From positions 7,564,001 through 7,628,000 of the forward strand of contig NC_073642.1 in NCBI RefSeq assembly GCF_029407905.1: a stretch of 64,000 nucleotides of DNA, given 5' to 3'. A program made the position numbers and the translations under genes. Shown here piece after piece: positions 12,439 to 22,633 of the stretch (its first letter is position 1; every line of letters begins with the position of its first letter). Below the pieces are notes generated by a model. It was not told where the DNA came from. It saw only the letters and a list, made by a program, of their open reading frames with translations, and ran no database searches. The stretch is from Bubalus kerabau (lineage: Eukaryota > Chordata > Mammalia > Artiodactyla > Bovidae).

Positions 12439-15400
12439 CTAAATTCCATATATATGCGTTAGTATACTGTATTGGTGTTTTTCTTTCTGGCTTACTGCAC
12501 TCTGTATAATAGGCTCCAGTTTCGTCCACCTCATTAGAACTGATTCAAATGTATTCTTTTGAATGGCTGAGTAATACGCCATTGTGTGTATGTACCATAG
12601 CTTTCTTATCCATTCATCTGCTGATGGACATCTAGGTTGCTTCCATGTCCTGGCTATTATAAACAGTGCTGCGATGAACATTGGGGTACACGTGTCTCTT
12701 TCCCTTCTGGTTTCCTCAGTGTGTATGCCCAGCAGTGGGATTGCTGGATCATAAGGCAGTTCTATTTTCAGTTTTTTAAGGAATCTCCACACTGTTCTCC
12801 ATAGTGGCTGTACTAGTTTGCATTCCCACCAACAGTGGAAGAGGGTTCCCTTTTCTCCACACCCTCTCCAGCATTTATTACTTGTAGACTTTTGGATCGC
12901 AGCCATTCTGACTGGTGTGGAATGGTACCTCATAGTGGTTTTGATTTGCATTTCTCTGATAATGAGTGATGTTGAGCATCTTTTCATGTGTTTGTTAGCC
13001 ATCTGTATGTCTTCTTTGGAGAAATGTCTATTTAGTTCTTTGGCCCATTTTTTGATTGGGTCATTTATTTTTCTGGAGTTGAGCTGTAGGAGTTGCTTGT
13101 ATATTCTCGAGATTAGTTGTTTGTCAGTTGCTTCATTTGCTATTATCTTCTCCCATTCTGAAGGCTGTCTTTTCACCTTGCTAATAGTTTCCTTTGATGT
13201 GCAGAAGCTTTTAAGGTTAATTAGGTCCCATTTGTTTATTTTTGCTTTTATTTCCAATATCCTGGGAGGTGGGTCATAGAGGATCCTGAGTGATGTATGT
13301 CAGAGAGTGTTTTGCCTATGTTCTCCTCTAGGAGTTTTATAGTTTCTGGTCTTACATTTAGATCTTTAATCCATTTTGAGTTTATTTTTGTGTATGGTGT
13401 TAGAAAGTGTTCTAGTTTCATTCTTTTACAAGTGGTTGACCAGATTTCCCAGCACCACTTGTTAAAGAGATTGTCTTTAATCCATTGTATATTCTTGCCT
13501 CCTTTGTCAAAGATAAGGTGTCCATATGTGCATGGATTTATCTCTGGGCTTTCTATTTTGTTCCATTGATCTATATTTCTGTCTTTGTGCCAGTACCATA
13601 CTGTCTTGATAACTGTGGCTTTGTAGTAGAGCCTGAAGTCGGGTAGGTTGATTCCTCCAGTTCCATTCTTCTTTCTCAAGATCGCTTTGGCTATTCGAGG
13701 TTTTTTGTATTTCCATACAAATTGTGAAATTATTTGTTCTAGCTCTGTGAAGAATGCTGTTGGTAGCTTGATAGGGATTGCATTGAATCTCTAAATTGCT
13801 TTGGGTAGTATACTCATTTTCACTATATTGATTCTTCCAATCCATGAACATGGTATATTTCTCCATCTGTTAGTGTCCTCTTTGATTTCTTTCACCAGTG
13901 TTTTATAGTTTTCTATATATAGGTCTTTAGTTTCTTTAGGTAGATATATTCCTAAGTATTTTATTCTTTCCATTGCAATGGTGAATGGAATTGTTTCCTT
14001 AATTTCTCTTTCTGTTTTCTCATTATTAGTGTATAGGAATGCAAGGGATTTCTGGGTGTTGATTTTATATCCTGCAAGTTTACTATAGTCATTGATTAGT
14101 TCTAGTAATTTTCTGGTGGAGTCTTTAGGGTTTTCTATGTAGAGGATCATGTCATCTGCAAATAGTGAGAGCTTTACTTCTTCTTTTCCAATTTGGATTC
14201 CTTTTATTTCTTTTTCTGCTCTGATTGCTGTGGCCAAAACTTCCAAAACTATGTTGAATAGTAATGGTGAAAGTGGGCACCCTAGTCTTGTTCCTGACTT
14301 TAGAGGAAATGCTTTCAATTTTTCACCATTGAGGATAATGTTTGCTGTGGGTTTGTCATATATAGCTTTGATTTTGTTGAGGTATGTTCCTTCTATTCCT
14401 GCTTTCTGGAGAGTTTTGATCATAAATGGATGTTGAATTTTGTCAAAGGCTTTCTCTGCATCTATTGAGATAATCATATGGTTTTTATTTTTCAATTTGT
14501 TAATGTCGTGTATTACATTGATTGATTTGCGGATATTGAAGAATCCTTGCATCCCTGGGATAAAGCCCACTTGGTCATGGTGTATGATCTTTTTAATGTG
14601 TTGTTGGATTCTGATTGCTAGAATTTTGTTAAGGATTTTTGCATCTATGTTCATCAGTGATATTGGCCTGTAGTTTTCTTTTTTTGTGGGATCTTTGTCA
14701 GGTTTTGGTATTAGGGTGATGGTGGCCTCATAGAATGAGTTTGGAAGTTTACCATCCTCTGCAATTTTCTGGAAGAGTTGGAGCAGGATAGGTGTTAGCT
14801 CTTCTCTAAATTTTTGGTAGAATTCAGCTGTGACGCCGTCTGGACCTGGGCTTTTGTTTGCTGGAAGATTTTTGATTACAGTTTCAATTTCTGTGCTTGT
14901 GATGGGTCTGTTAAGATTTTCTATTTCTTCCTGGTCCAGTTTTGGAAAGTTGTACTTTTCTAAGAATTTGTCCATTTCTTCCACGTTGTCCATTTTATTG
15001 GCATATAATTGTTGATAGTACTCTCTTATGATCCTTTGTATTTCTGTGTCTATTGTGATCTCTCCATTTTCATTTCTAATTTTATTGATTTGATTTTTCT
15101 CCCTTTGTTTCTTGATGAGTCTGGCTAATGGTTTGTCAATTTTATTTATCCTTTCAAAGAACCAGCTTTTGGTTTTGTTGATTTTTGCTATGGTCTCTTT
15201 TGTTTCTTTTGCATTTATTTCTGCCCTAATTTTTAAGATTTCTTTCCTTCTACTAACCCTGGGGTTCTTCATTTCTTCCTTTTCTAGTTGCTTTAGGTGT
15301 AGAGTTAGGTTATTTATTTGACTTTTTTCTTGTTTCTTGAGGTGTGCCTGTATTGCTATGAACTTTCCCCTTAGGACTGCTTTTACCGTGTCCCACAGGT

Positions 15401-16253
15401 TTTGGGTTGTTGTGTTTTCATTTTCATTCGTTTCTATGCAAATTTTGATTTCTTTTTTTATTTCTTCTGTGATTTGTTGGTTATTCAGCAGCGTGTTTTT
15501 CAGCCTCCATATGTTGGAATTTTTAATAGTTTTTCTCCTGTAATTGAGATCTAATCTTACTGCATTGTGGTCAGAAAAGATGCTTGGAATGATTTCTATT
15601 TTTTTGAATTTACCAAGGCTAGCTTTATGGCCCAGGATGTGATCTATCCTGGAGAAGGTTCCGTGTGCACTTGAGAAAAAGGTGAAATTCATTGTTTTGG
15701 GATGAAATGTCCTATAGATATCAATTAGGTCTAACTGGTCTATTGTATCGTTTAAAGTTTGTGTTTCCTTGTTAATTTTCTGTTTAGTTGATCTATCCAT
15801 AGGTGTGAGTGGGGTATTAAAGTCTCCCACTATTATTGTGTTATTGTTAATTTCTCCTTTCATACTTGTTAGCATTTGTCTTACATACTGCGGTGCTCCC
15901 GTGTTGGGTGCATATATATTTATAATTGTTATATCTTCTTCTTGGATTGATCCTTTGATCATTATGTAGTGACCATCTTTGTCTCTTTTCACAGTCTTTG
16001 TTTTAAAGTCTATTTTATCTGATATGAGTATTGCTACTCCTGCTTTCTTTTGGTCCCTATTTGCATGGAAAATCTTTTTCCAGCCCTTCACTTTCAGTCT
16101 GTATGTGTCCCCTGTTTTGAGGTGGGTCTCTTGTAGACAACATATGTAGGGGTCTTGTTTTTGTATCCATTCAGCCAGTCTTTGTCTTTTGGTTGGGGCA
16201 TTCAACCCATTTACGTTTAAGGTAATTACTGAAAAGTATGATCCCGTTGCCAT
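12439..16253 (-). pseudogene. L1 ORF2 (endonuclease-reverse transcriptase), broken
   Basis: ORF2 encodes the protein that nicks target DNA and reverse-transcribes the L1 RNA. Frame 1 (16253-13791, 820 aa) holds the whole APE-type endonuclease (LNVNGLNAP near residue 14, QETHL near 42, VGDFNTPL near 143, SDHNAVRLD near 229) and the reverse transcriptase with LSLFADDMILY. A TAG at 13791-13793 stops it. The same frame then stays open to 13248. Near 13285 the frame shifts by one base relative to the expected 'HHSRILYDPPP' text, and the rest (13257-12439, 272 aa) contains the C-terminal cysteine-rich region (CWRGCGEKGTLFHCWWEC). The product is therefore likely to be an endonuclease-RT protein lacking its C-terminal third. 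There are two lesions and otherwise no decay. Confidence 0.95.
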
Positions 16254-16304
16254 TTACTTTATTGTTTTGGGTTCGAATTTATACACCATTTTTGTGTTTC
16301 CTGT

Positions 16305-17228
16305 CTAGAGAATATCCTTTAGTATTTGTTGGAGAGCTGGTTTGGTGGTGCAGAATTCTCTCAGCTTTTGCTTGTCTGAAAAGCTTTTGATTTCTCCTTC
16401 ATACTTGAATGAGATCCTTGCTGGGTACAATAATCTGGGCTGTAGGTTATTTTCTTTCATCATTTTAAGTATGTCTTGCCATTCCCTCCTGGCTTGAAGA
16501 GTTTCTATTGAAAGATCAGCTGTTATCCTTATGGGTATTCCCTTGTGTGTTATTTGTTGTTTTTCCCTTGCTGCTTTTAATATTTGTTCTTTGTGTTTGA
16601 TCTTTGTTAATTTGATTAATATGTGTCTTGGGGTATTTCGCCTTGGGTTTATCCTGTTTGGGACTCTCTGGGTTTCTTGGACTTGGGTGATTATTTCCTT
16701 CTCCATTTTAGGGAAGTTTTCAACTATTATCTCCTCAAGTATTTTCTCATGGTCTTTCTTTTTGTCTTCTTCTGGGACCCCTATGATTCGAATGTTGTAG
16801 CGTTTAATATTGTCCTGGAGGTCTCTGAGATTGTCCTCATTTCTTTTAATTCGTTTTTCTTTTATCCTCTCTGATTCATTTATTTCTACCATTCTATCTT
16901 CTAATTCACTAATCCTATCTTCTGCCTCTGTTATTCTACTATTTGTTGCCTCCAGAGTGTTTTTAATTTCACTTATTGCATTATTCATTATATATTGACT
17001 CTTTTTTATTTCTTCTAAGTCCTTGTTAAACCTTTCTTGCATCTTCTCAATCCTTGCCTCCAGGCTATTTATCTGTGATTCCATTTTGATTTCAAGATTT
17101 TGGATCAATTTCACTATCATTATTCGGAATTCTTTATCAGGTAGATTCCCTATCTCTTCCTCTTTGGTTTGGTTTGGTGGGCATTTATCCTGTTCCTTTA
17201 TCTGCTGGGTATTCCTCTGTCTCTTCAT
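16305..17228 (-). CDS. L1 ORF1 RNA-binding protein, intact
   Basis: 307 aa from ATG to stop with no interruption. L1 ORF1p is an RNA chaperone that trimerises, coats L1 RNA and is needed for retrotransposition. An N-terminal basic/polar stretch (residues 1-25) leads into a long heptad-rich coiled coil (about 35-140, IKMESQINSLEARIEKMQER). The RRM-like domain follows (about 145-240, with YNIRIIGVPEE). The C-terminal domain ends LREFCTTKPALQQILKDIL. ORF2 starts 51 bp downstream, the usual L1 bicistronic layout. The older L1 nearby keeps only a decayed version of the same C-terminal domain (11799-12020). Intactness is read from the sequence; expression is unknown. Confidence 0.95.
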   Translation of the reverse strand: MKRQRNTQQIKEQDKCPPNQTKEEEIGNLPDKEFRIMIVKLIQNLEIKMESQINSLEARIEKMQERFNKDLEEIKKSQYIMNNAISEIKNTLEATNSRITEAEDRISELEDRMVEINESERIKEKRIKRNEDNLRDLQDNIKRYNIRIIGVPEEDKKKDHEKILEEIIVENFPKMEKEIITQVQETQRVPNRINPRRNTPRHILIKLTKIKHKEQILKAAREKQQITHKGIPIRITADLSIETLQARREWQDILKMMKENNLQPRLLYPARISFKYEGEIKSFSDKQKLREFCTTKPALQQILKDIL

Positions 17229-17757
17229 CTTGTTTAAATTGCTGAGTTTGGGGTGTCCTTTCTGTATTCTGGCAGTTTGTGGAGTTCTCTTTATTGTAGC
17301 ATTTCCTCGCTGTGTGTGGGTTTGTACAGGTGGCTTGTCAAGGTTTCCTGGTTAGGGAAGCTTGTGTCAATGTTCTGGTGGATGAAGCTGTATTTCTTCT
17401 CTCTGGAGTGCAATGAAATGTCCAGTAATGAGTTATGATATGTCTATGGTTTTGGGGTGACTTGGGGCAGCCTGTATCTTGAAGCTCAGGGCTGTGTTCC
17501 TTTGTTGCTGGAGAATTTGCTTGGTATGTCTTGCCCTGGAACTTGTTGGCCCTTGTGTGGTGCTTGGTTTCAGTGTAGGTATGGAGGCTTTTGATGAGCT
17601 CCTGTCAATTAATGTTCCTTGGAGTCAGGGGTTCCCTGGAGTCAGGGTTTGGACTTAAGCCTCCTACTTCCAGTTATCGGTCTGATTTTTACAGTAGTTT
17701 CAAAATTTCTCCTTCTATACAGCACCATTGATAAAACATCTACGTTAAAGATGAAAA

Positions 17758-18830
17758 GTTTGGAATTTCAAAAATGTGATGTTAATGAAAAGAAGAAGGA
17801 AAAGAAAGAGAAAAAACAAAGAAAAACAAACAAGGTCGCGAAAATTATAAAGACACTACAGGTACAAAATTGATAACTAATACCAAAAAGCAAAAATTAA
17901 AAATCTAGAGTAGAGTTTGGAATTTCAAAAATACAATGTAAAAAAAAAAAGAAGAAGAAAAATAAAGAGAAAACAAACAAACCAACAAAAACAATGTCGC
18001 AAAAATTATAAAGAAAATACAGGTACAAAATTGATATCAAATACCAAAAAGCATAAATTAAAAATCTTGAGTAGAGTTTGGAATTGCAGATATATGATGT
18101 TATATAAAAGAAGAAGAGAAAGAAACAGAGGGAAAAACAAGAAAAATAAAAAGTCACAGAAATTATAAAAAAAAAAAACTATAGGTACAAAGTTGATAAC
18201 ATATACCAAAAGGCTAAAATTAAAAATCTAGAGGAGAGTTTGGAATTTCAAAAATACAGTGTTAAAGAAAAGAAGAAGGAAAAGAAAGAGAGAAAAAACG
18301 AACAAAGAAAAACAAACAAGGTCGCGAAAATTATAAAGACACTACAGGTACAAAATTGATAACTAATACCAAAAAGCAAAAATTAAAAATCTAGAGTTTG
18401 GAATTTCAAAAATACAATGTTAAAAAAAGAAGAAGAAGAAAAATAAAGAGAGAAAACAAACAAACCAACAAAAACAATGTCGCAAAAATTATAAAGAAAA
18501 CACAGGTACAAAATTGATATCAAATACCAAAAAGCATAAATTAAAAATCTTGAGTAGAGTTTGGAATTGCAGATATATGATGTTATATAAAAGAAGAAGA
18601 GAAAGAAACAGAGGGAAAAACAAGAAAAATAAAAAGTCACAGAAATTATAAAAAAAAACTATAGGTACAAAATTGATAACATATACCAAAAGGCTAAAAT
18701 TAAAAATCTAGAGGAGAGTTTGGAATTTCAAAAATACAATGTTAAAGAAAAGAAGAAAAAGGAAAAAAAAAAACACGGTCAAAAAATTATAAAATATATA
18801 TATGAAGTTTGCTGAAGAAGAAAAAAAATA
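17758..18830. repeat. Higher-order tandem repeat, ~160-bp units in 480-bp trimers
   Basis: Units begin with the gtttggaatt motif at 17758, 17915, 18076, 18238, 18396, 18559 and 18718, giving periods of 157, 161, 162, 158, 163 and 159 bp. Units 1-3 and 4-6 pair as A-B-C / A-B-C: the A-type has 'aaaacaaacaaggtcgcg', the B-type 'caacaaaaacaatgtcgc', and the C-type 'gaattgcagatatatgatg'. The two trimers are exactly 480 bp apart and a partial third A-type unit follows. The array is purine-rich on plus, so pyrimidine-rich in the L1 transcript. The open frames of 66-86 aa inside it are low-complexity and not genes. Confidence 0.93.
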
Positions 18831-18902
18831 GGGTCTTTTTTTTTTTTTTTTTTTACAAAGTAATAGTTATAAAAGTGAAAATTAAAGGACAATAGAGGAC
18901 TT

Positions 18903-19060
18903 AAAATGAATCCGCCACAGGTATACATGGGGAACACATGTATACCTGTGGTGGATTCATTTTGATATTTGGCAAAACTAATACAATTATGTAAAGTTTA
19001 AAAATAAAATAAAATTAAAAAAATTTTTTTTTAATTTAAAAAAAAAAGAAAGAAAGATTG
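18903..19060 (+). mobile_element. Tiny L1 3'-end insertion with inverted 5' part
   Basis: Opposite in orientation to the L1 that contains it. About 27 bases (18903-18929) are the near-perfect inverse (one mismatch) of the following copy of the L1 3' end, separated by a loop of about 7 bases. The sense copy runs through 'gatatttggcaaaactaata' to an A-rich tail ending in GAAAG repeats near 19060. This matches the young L1 3' end at 12095-12190 in reverse complement. The inverted-then-sense arrangement, with an 'atg' overlap at the junction, is what twin priming produces. Whether this is private to this copy or fixed in the subfamily cannot be told here. Confidence 0.8.
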
Positions 19061-22000
19061 ATCGTAAAAATAGTAAAAATATATCTAGGTCTTTCTCTGG
19101 TTTTGTTGTGAGTTTTGTGGGTTCAGTTCATTTTTGGCTAGTTCCTTGGTCTGACTTATATTTCTCAAGATCTATAGGCCCCTTCCTATGTAGTCCGTAG
19201 TAACCACAGGGTTTTAATCTATGGCCTGTAGCTTCCAAGGCATTTCCCTCTGTTATAGCTTCTTCTGTTTGCTGGTCTCTTCAGTGTCTGGCACAAAGGG
19301 GACGGTGGAGGACACTATTTTTTTTTTTTTTTAATTTAGGCTCACTTGTTCAGCCGCGCTGTGGGGAGGGAGGGAGGGATGCTGCAAACAGATAACACTG
19401 GCGTGCGCTCGCAGTGCCTCAGCCACACTGGGTCTGCCCCCGCTCACGGCGCGTGTAGCCTCCCTGCCCATACTGCTCGGGCTCTAGGTTGTTCCGTCGG
19501 GAACAATCAAAGGCCGGCCCTGGGCTGAGCTCCCAGGTCCAAGCCGCTCAGGTTCAGGCACTCGGGTAGTCCTCAGAGGCGCAGACTCAGTTGGGCCTGC
19601 GTTTTGTGCTCTTCCCAGATCCGAGCAGCTCAGGTGATGAGGTGTTTGGCGAGCGCCAATGCTGCGACTTATCGCCTCCCCGCCACTCGGTTATCTGGGT
19701 GTAAAACCGGCGCACCTTCTCAGGCAGATGTTGACCGTCCAGACCCCCAAGAAGTTTTAGTTAGCAAAGAAGCCTGCTTACAGTTTTATAAATAGTGTCT
19801 CTCTGGGGCTGCGATTGCCCCCTTCCAGCTCTGGCTGCCTGTCACCGGAGGGGGAAGGTCTGCAGCCGGCTATCTCTGTTCAGTCCTTTGTTCTGTGCGC
19901 GGGCCTGGCGGTGTCTTAGGTTAGGGCTGGCTTTTCGCGTGGTAGATATCCCCACAGTCTGGTTTGATAGCCCAAATTATTTCGCTCAGATAGCGCTCAG
20001 GACATTTTGGCCCGATTCTTACTCTAAGGGACACAGCCCGTGCCGCGCTTCCCTGCCCAGCCCCTGCTTGCTAATGCCGTGTGCAGGCGTCTGCGCTGCT
20101 TCTCCGTTGGGGGAGTTACCGTAGTGCTCACAATCTGCGATTTTTAATTATTTATTTTTTTTCTCCCTTTTATGTTGCCCTCTGTGCTTCCAAAGCTCAG
20201 CACAGATTCGGCAGTGAGAACGTTTCCTGGTGTTTGGAAACTTCTCTCTTTTTAAGACTCCCTTCCCGGGACGGAACTCTGTCCCTCCCTCTTTTGTCTC
20301 TTTTTTTGTCTTTTATATTTTTTCCTACCTCCTTTCGAAGAGTTGGGTTGCTTTTCTGGGTGCCTGATGTCCTCTGCCAGCATTCAGAAGTTGTTTTGTG
20401 GAATTTACTCGACGTTTAAATGCTCTTTTGATGAATTTGTGGGGGAGAAAGTGTTCTCCCCGTCCTACTCCTCCGCCATCTTGGCTCCTCTGTCTTTAAT
20501 TTCTGTCAATTTGATTACTGTGTGTCTTGTTGTGTTCCTCTTTAGGTTTATCCTGCCAGGACTCTCTGTGCTTCCTGGACTTCTGTTACTGTTTCCTTTC
20601 CCACGTTAGGCAAGTTTTCAGCTATGATCTCTTCAAATATTTTCTCAGGCCCTTTCTCTCTTCTTATTCTAGGACTCCTATAATTTGAAAGTTGGTGCAT
20701 TTAATGTTGCCTCAAAGGTCTCTGAGACTGTCCTCATTTCTTTTGTTTTTTTTTTTAATTTATTTTGTTCCATGGCAGTGATGTCCACTATTCTGTTTTC
20801 CAACTCATCTGTTCTTCTGCTCCCCTTATTCTGCTACTGATACCTTATAGTGTACTTTTCATTCTAGTTATTTTCTTTGGTTCTTCTAGGTGTTTGTTAA
20901 ACAATTCTTATATCTTATTGATCTGTGCCATTCTTTTTTCAGAGATCTTGGATCATCATTACAATTATAACTTTGAATTCTGTTTCAAACTGGTTGCCTA
21001 TCTCTACTTCACTTAACTGTTCCTCTGAGGTTTTATCTTGTTCCATCATCTGGGACATATTCCTTTGCTGTTTCATTTTGTTTGGCTTTCTGTGATTGTG
21101 ACTTTTATTCTGCAGGCTGCAAGGTTATAGTTCTTGCTGGTGCTGTCTCCCAGATGGTTGATAAGGCTGTCTAAGAGGCTTCTGCAGGCTTCTTGGTGGT
21201 TAGGAGTGGTTGCTGCCCACTAGTGGGTGGAACTGAATCTTGTCCCTTTGTCAGGCAGGACCACAACAGGGTTTCTGTTTAGCAGGCAGCCATGGGCTCC
21301 GGAAGACTTTAAGCAACTTGTCTGCTGATGAGCGTGGCTGTCTTCTTGTCCAGTTGGTTGTCTGGCCTGAGGTGTCCCAGCACTGGAGATGTTGGGTCTT
21401 TTCTCTTGGTGAGAAATTGTGACCTCCAGAAGGGTTCATGCCAATGAGTACTCCCCAGAACTGTCACTGTCGGTGTTTTTGTCCTGATAGTGAGTTAACA
21501 GCCATCCCCTGCCTCTACAGGAGACTCTCCAATTCTGTAGGTAGCTCTGGCCTGGACTCTTACAAGGTCACTGGCTTTTGTCCTGAGTCCAAGTGTACAT
21601 GACAGCTTGCATGTCCCTCCCCCCCCCTCCCCCACCAAGAGTGGAGTTTCTGTTTTCCCCAATCTTGTAGAATTCCTGTAATCAAACCACACTGACCTTC
21701 AAAACCAGATTGTCTGGGGGCTTATCCTCCTATTGCTAGGCCCCCATGCATGTGAGCCTAGTGTGGGGCTCAGAAGTTTCATTCCTATGAGAGAACTTCT
21801 TGGGTATGATATTTCCCAGTTTGTGGGTTACCCACCTGGTGGATATGGATTTTATTTTATTACAATTGCCCCCTCTTGTTGTGGCTTCTTTGTCTTTGGG
21901 TGTAGGATATCTTCCAGCATTTGTTTTTTGTTTTTGTTGTTGTTAATAGTTGTACAGCAGTAAGTTGTAATTTTGGTGTTTTCATAACAAGTATTGAGTT

Positions 22001-22102
22001 CATGTTATTCTACTCCATCATGTCTCAGTCTCCCCAAAATATTTTACTAAGATATTATTCATCATGATTACTGAGATTTTTCGCACCTCTTAGACTTTGC
22101 AC

Positions 22103-22376
22103 CAGAGAAGGCAATGGCACCTCACTCCAGTACTCTTGCCTGGAAAATCCCATGGATGGAGGAGCCTGGTAGGCTGCAGTCCATGGGGTCCCTAAGAGTC
22201 GGACACAACTGGGTGACTTCACTTTCACTTTTCACTTTCATGCATTGGAGAAGGAAATGGCAACCCACTCCAGTGTTCTTGCCTGGAGAATCCCAGGGAC
22301 GGGGAGCCTGCTGGGCTGCCATCTATGGGGTCGCACAGAGTCGGACACGACTGAAGTGACTTAGCAGCTTAGCAGC
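22103..22376 (+). mobile_element. Bov-A2 SINE
   Basis: Two Bov-A monomers in tandem joined by a 'cactttcacttttcacttt' linker, the diagnostic Bov-A2 structure. It is flanked by a perfect 11-bp duplication, agactttgcac, at 22092-22102 and 22377-22387. Confidence 0.95.
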
Positions 22377-22387
22377 AGACTTTGCAC

Positions 22388-22549
22388 GCATGGAAAGTGC
22401 CTCACTCATTCCTCTATTCCCAACCCTGCTGCTTAGACTTATATAAACATATTTATAATGTTAGATTTTAGGTACTAGGCTAGAGGTTGACACTCTCAGT
22501 GGAGACACAGGGTAACCTTATAGCTACTTCGTCCATTGATTGATTGATA
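22388..22549. other. Short stretch without assigned features
   Basis: AT-rich sequence between the Bov-A2 SINE and the next L1. No motif, splice pattern or repeat was recognised. Confidence 0.6.
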
Positions 22550-22633
22550 TATATTACTTGTTACTATACTTTGTGGATAATGCTGCAAGAAACATGGAAG
22601 TTCAGATTCCTTTTTGATATCTTGTTTTCATTT

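Larger units (their letters stand above)
12095..20490 (-). mobile_element. Full-length young bovine L1 (L1_BT-like), 8.4 kb
   Basis: A complete autonomous-type LINE. Its 5' end is at 20490 and begins with the canonical GGAGCCAAGATGGCGG start. It then has a 3.26-kb 5'UTR, ORF1 (16305-17228), a 51-bp spacer, ORF2 (16253 to 12439), a short 3'UTR and an AT-rich tail at 12095. It is bounded by a perfect 14-bp target-site duplication, tgtctttaatttct, at 12081-12094 and 20491-20504. The host sequence is the ORF1 region of the ancient L1. ORF1 is open but ORF2 has one nonsense codon and one frameshift, so this copy should not be autonomous. The perfect target-site duplication and the few lesions mean insertion was recent relative to everything around it. 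Confidence 0.97.
17229..20490 (-). promoter_or_regulatory. L1 5'UTR / internal promoter region
   Basis: A 3.26-kb leader. The first ~1.1 kb in element orientation (20490 to about 19340) is GC- and CpG-rich relative to all neighbouring sequence, as expected of an L1 internal promoter. A YY1-type core (CCGCCATCTTGGC on plus at 20473-20485) sits at the very 5' end, the position where YY1 directs start-site choice in human L1. The middle holds an inverted L1 3'-end fragment and an A/T-strand-biased tandem array; the last part leads to ORF1. Promoter function is inferred from family knowledge. Confidence 0.75.
4320..22040 (-). mobile_element. Ancient near-complete L1 split by five insertions
   Basis: After removing younger insertions, the remaining pieces read as one minus-strand L1 in correct order from 3' end to 5' end. 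They are: 3'UTR and ORF2 end (4320-4856), ORF2 (5051-6291, 7525-7880, 8217-10322), ORF1 (11545-12094, including the terminal ORF1 domain at 11799-12020) and ORF1 start plus 5'UTR (20505 to about 22040). The insertions are a Bov-tA (4857-5050), a BovB (6292-7524), a dimeric Bov-tA (7881-8216), a BovB (10323-11544) and a full-length young L1 (12095-20490). The net length of the old element is roughly 6.3 kb, close to a complete L1. All its reading frames are broken. The outer borders are approximate. Confidence 0.75.

Noticed and set aside
17619..18689. Several 66-86-aa frames rich in Lys or Phe/Leu
   Set aside because: They are translations of the A-rich tandem array in the L1 5'UTR and repeat with its period.
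17758..18830. CRISPR-like array
   Set aside because: Units are contiguous ~160-bp repeats without unique spacers, inside a LINE in a mammalian genome.
19346..20609. Cluster of plus-strand frames of 60-112 aa in CpG-rich DNA
   Set aside because: They are antisense to the L1 5'UTR. CpG-rich DNA has few stops, and no frame shows a known domain.
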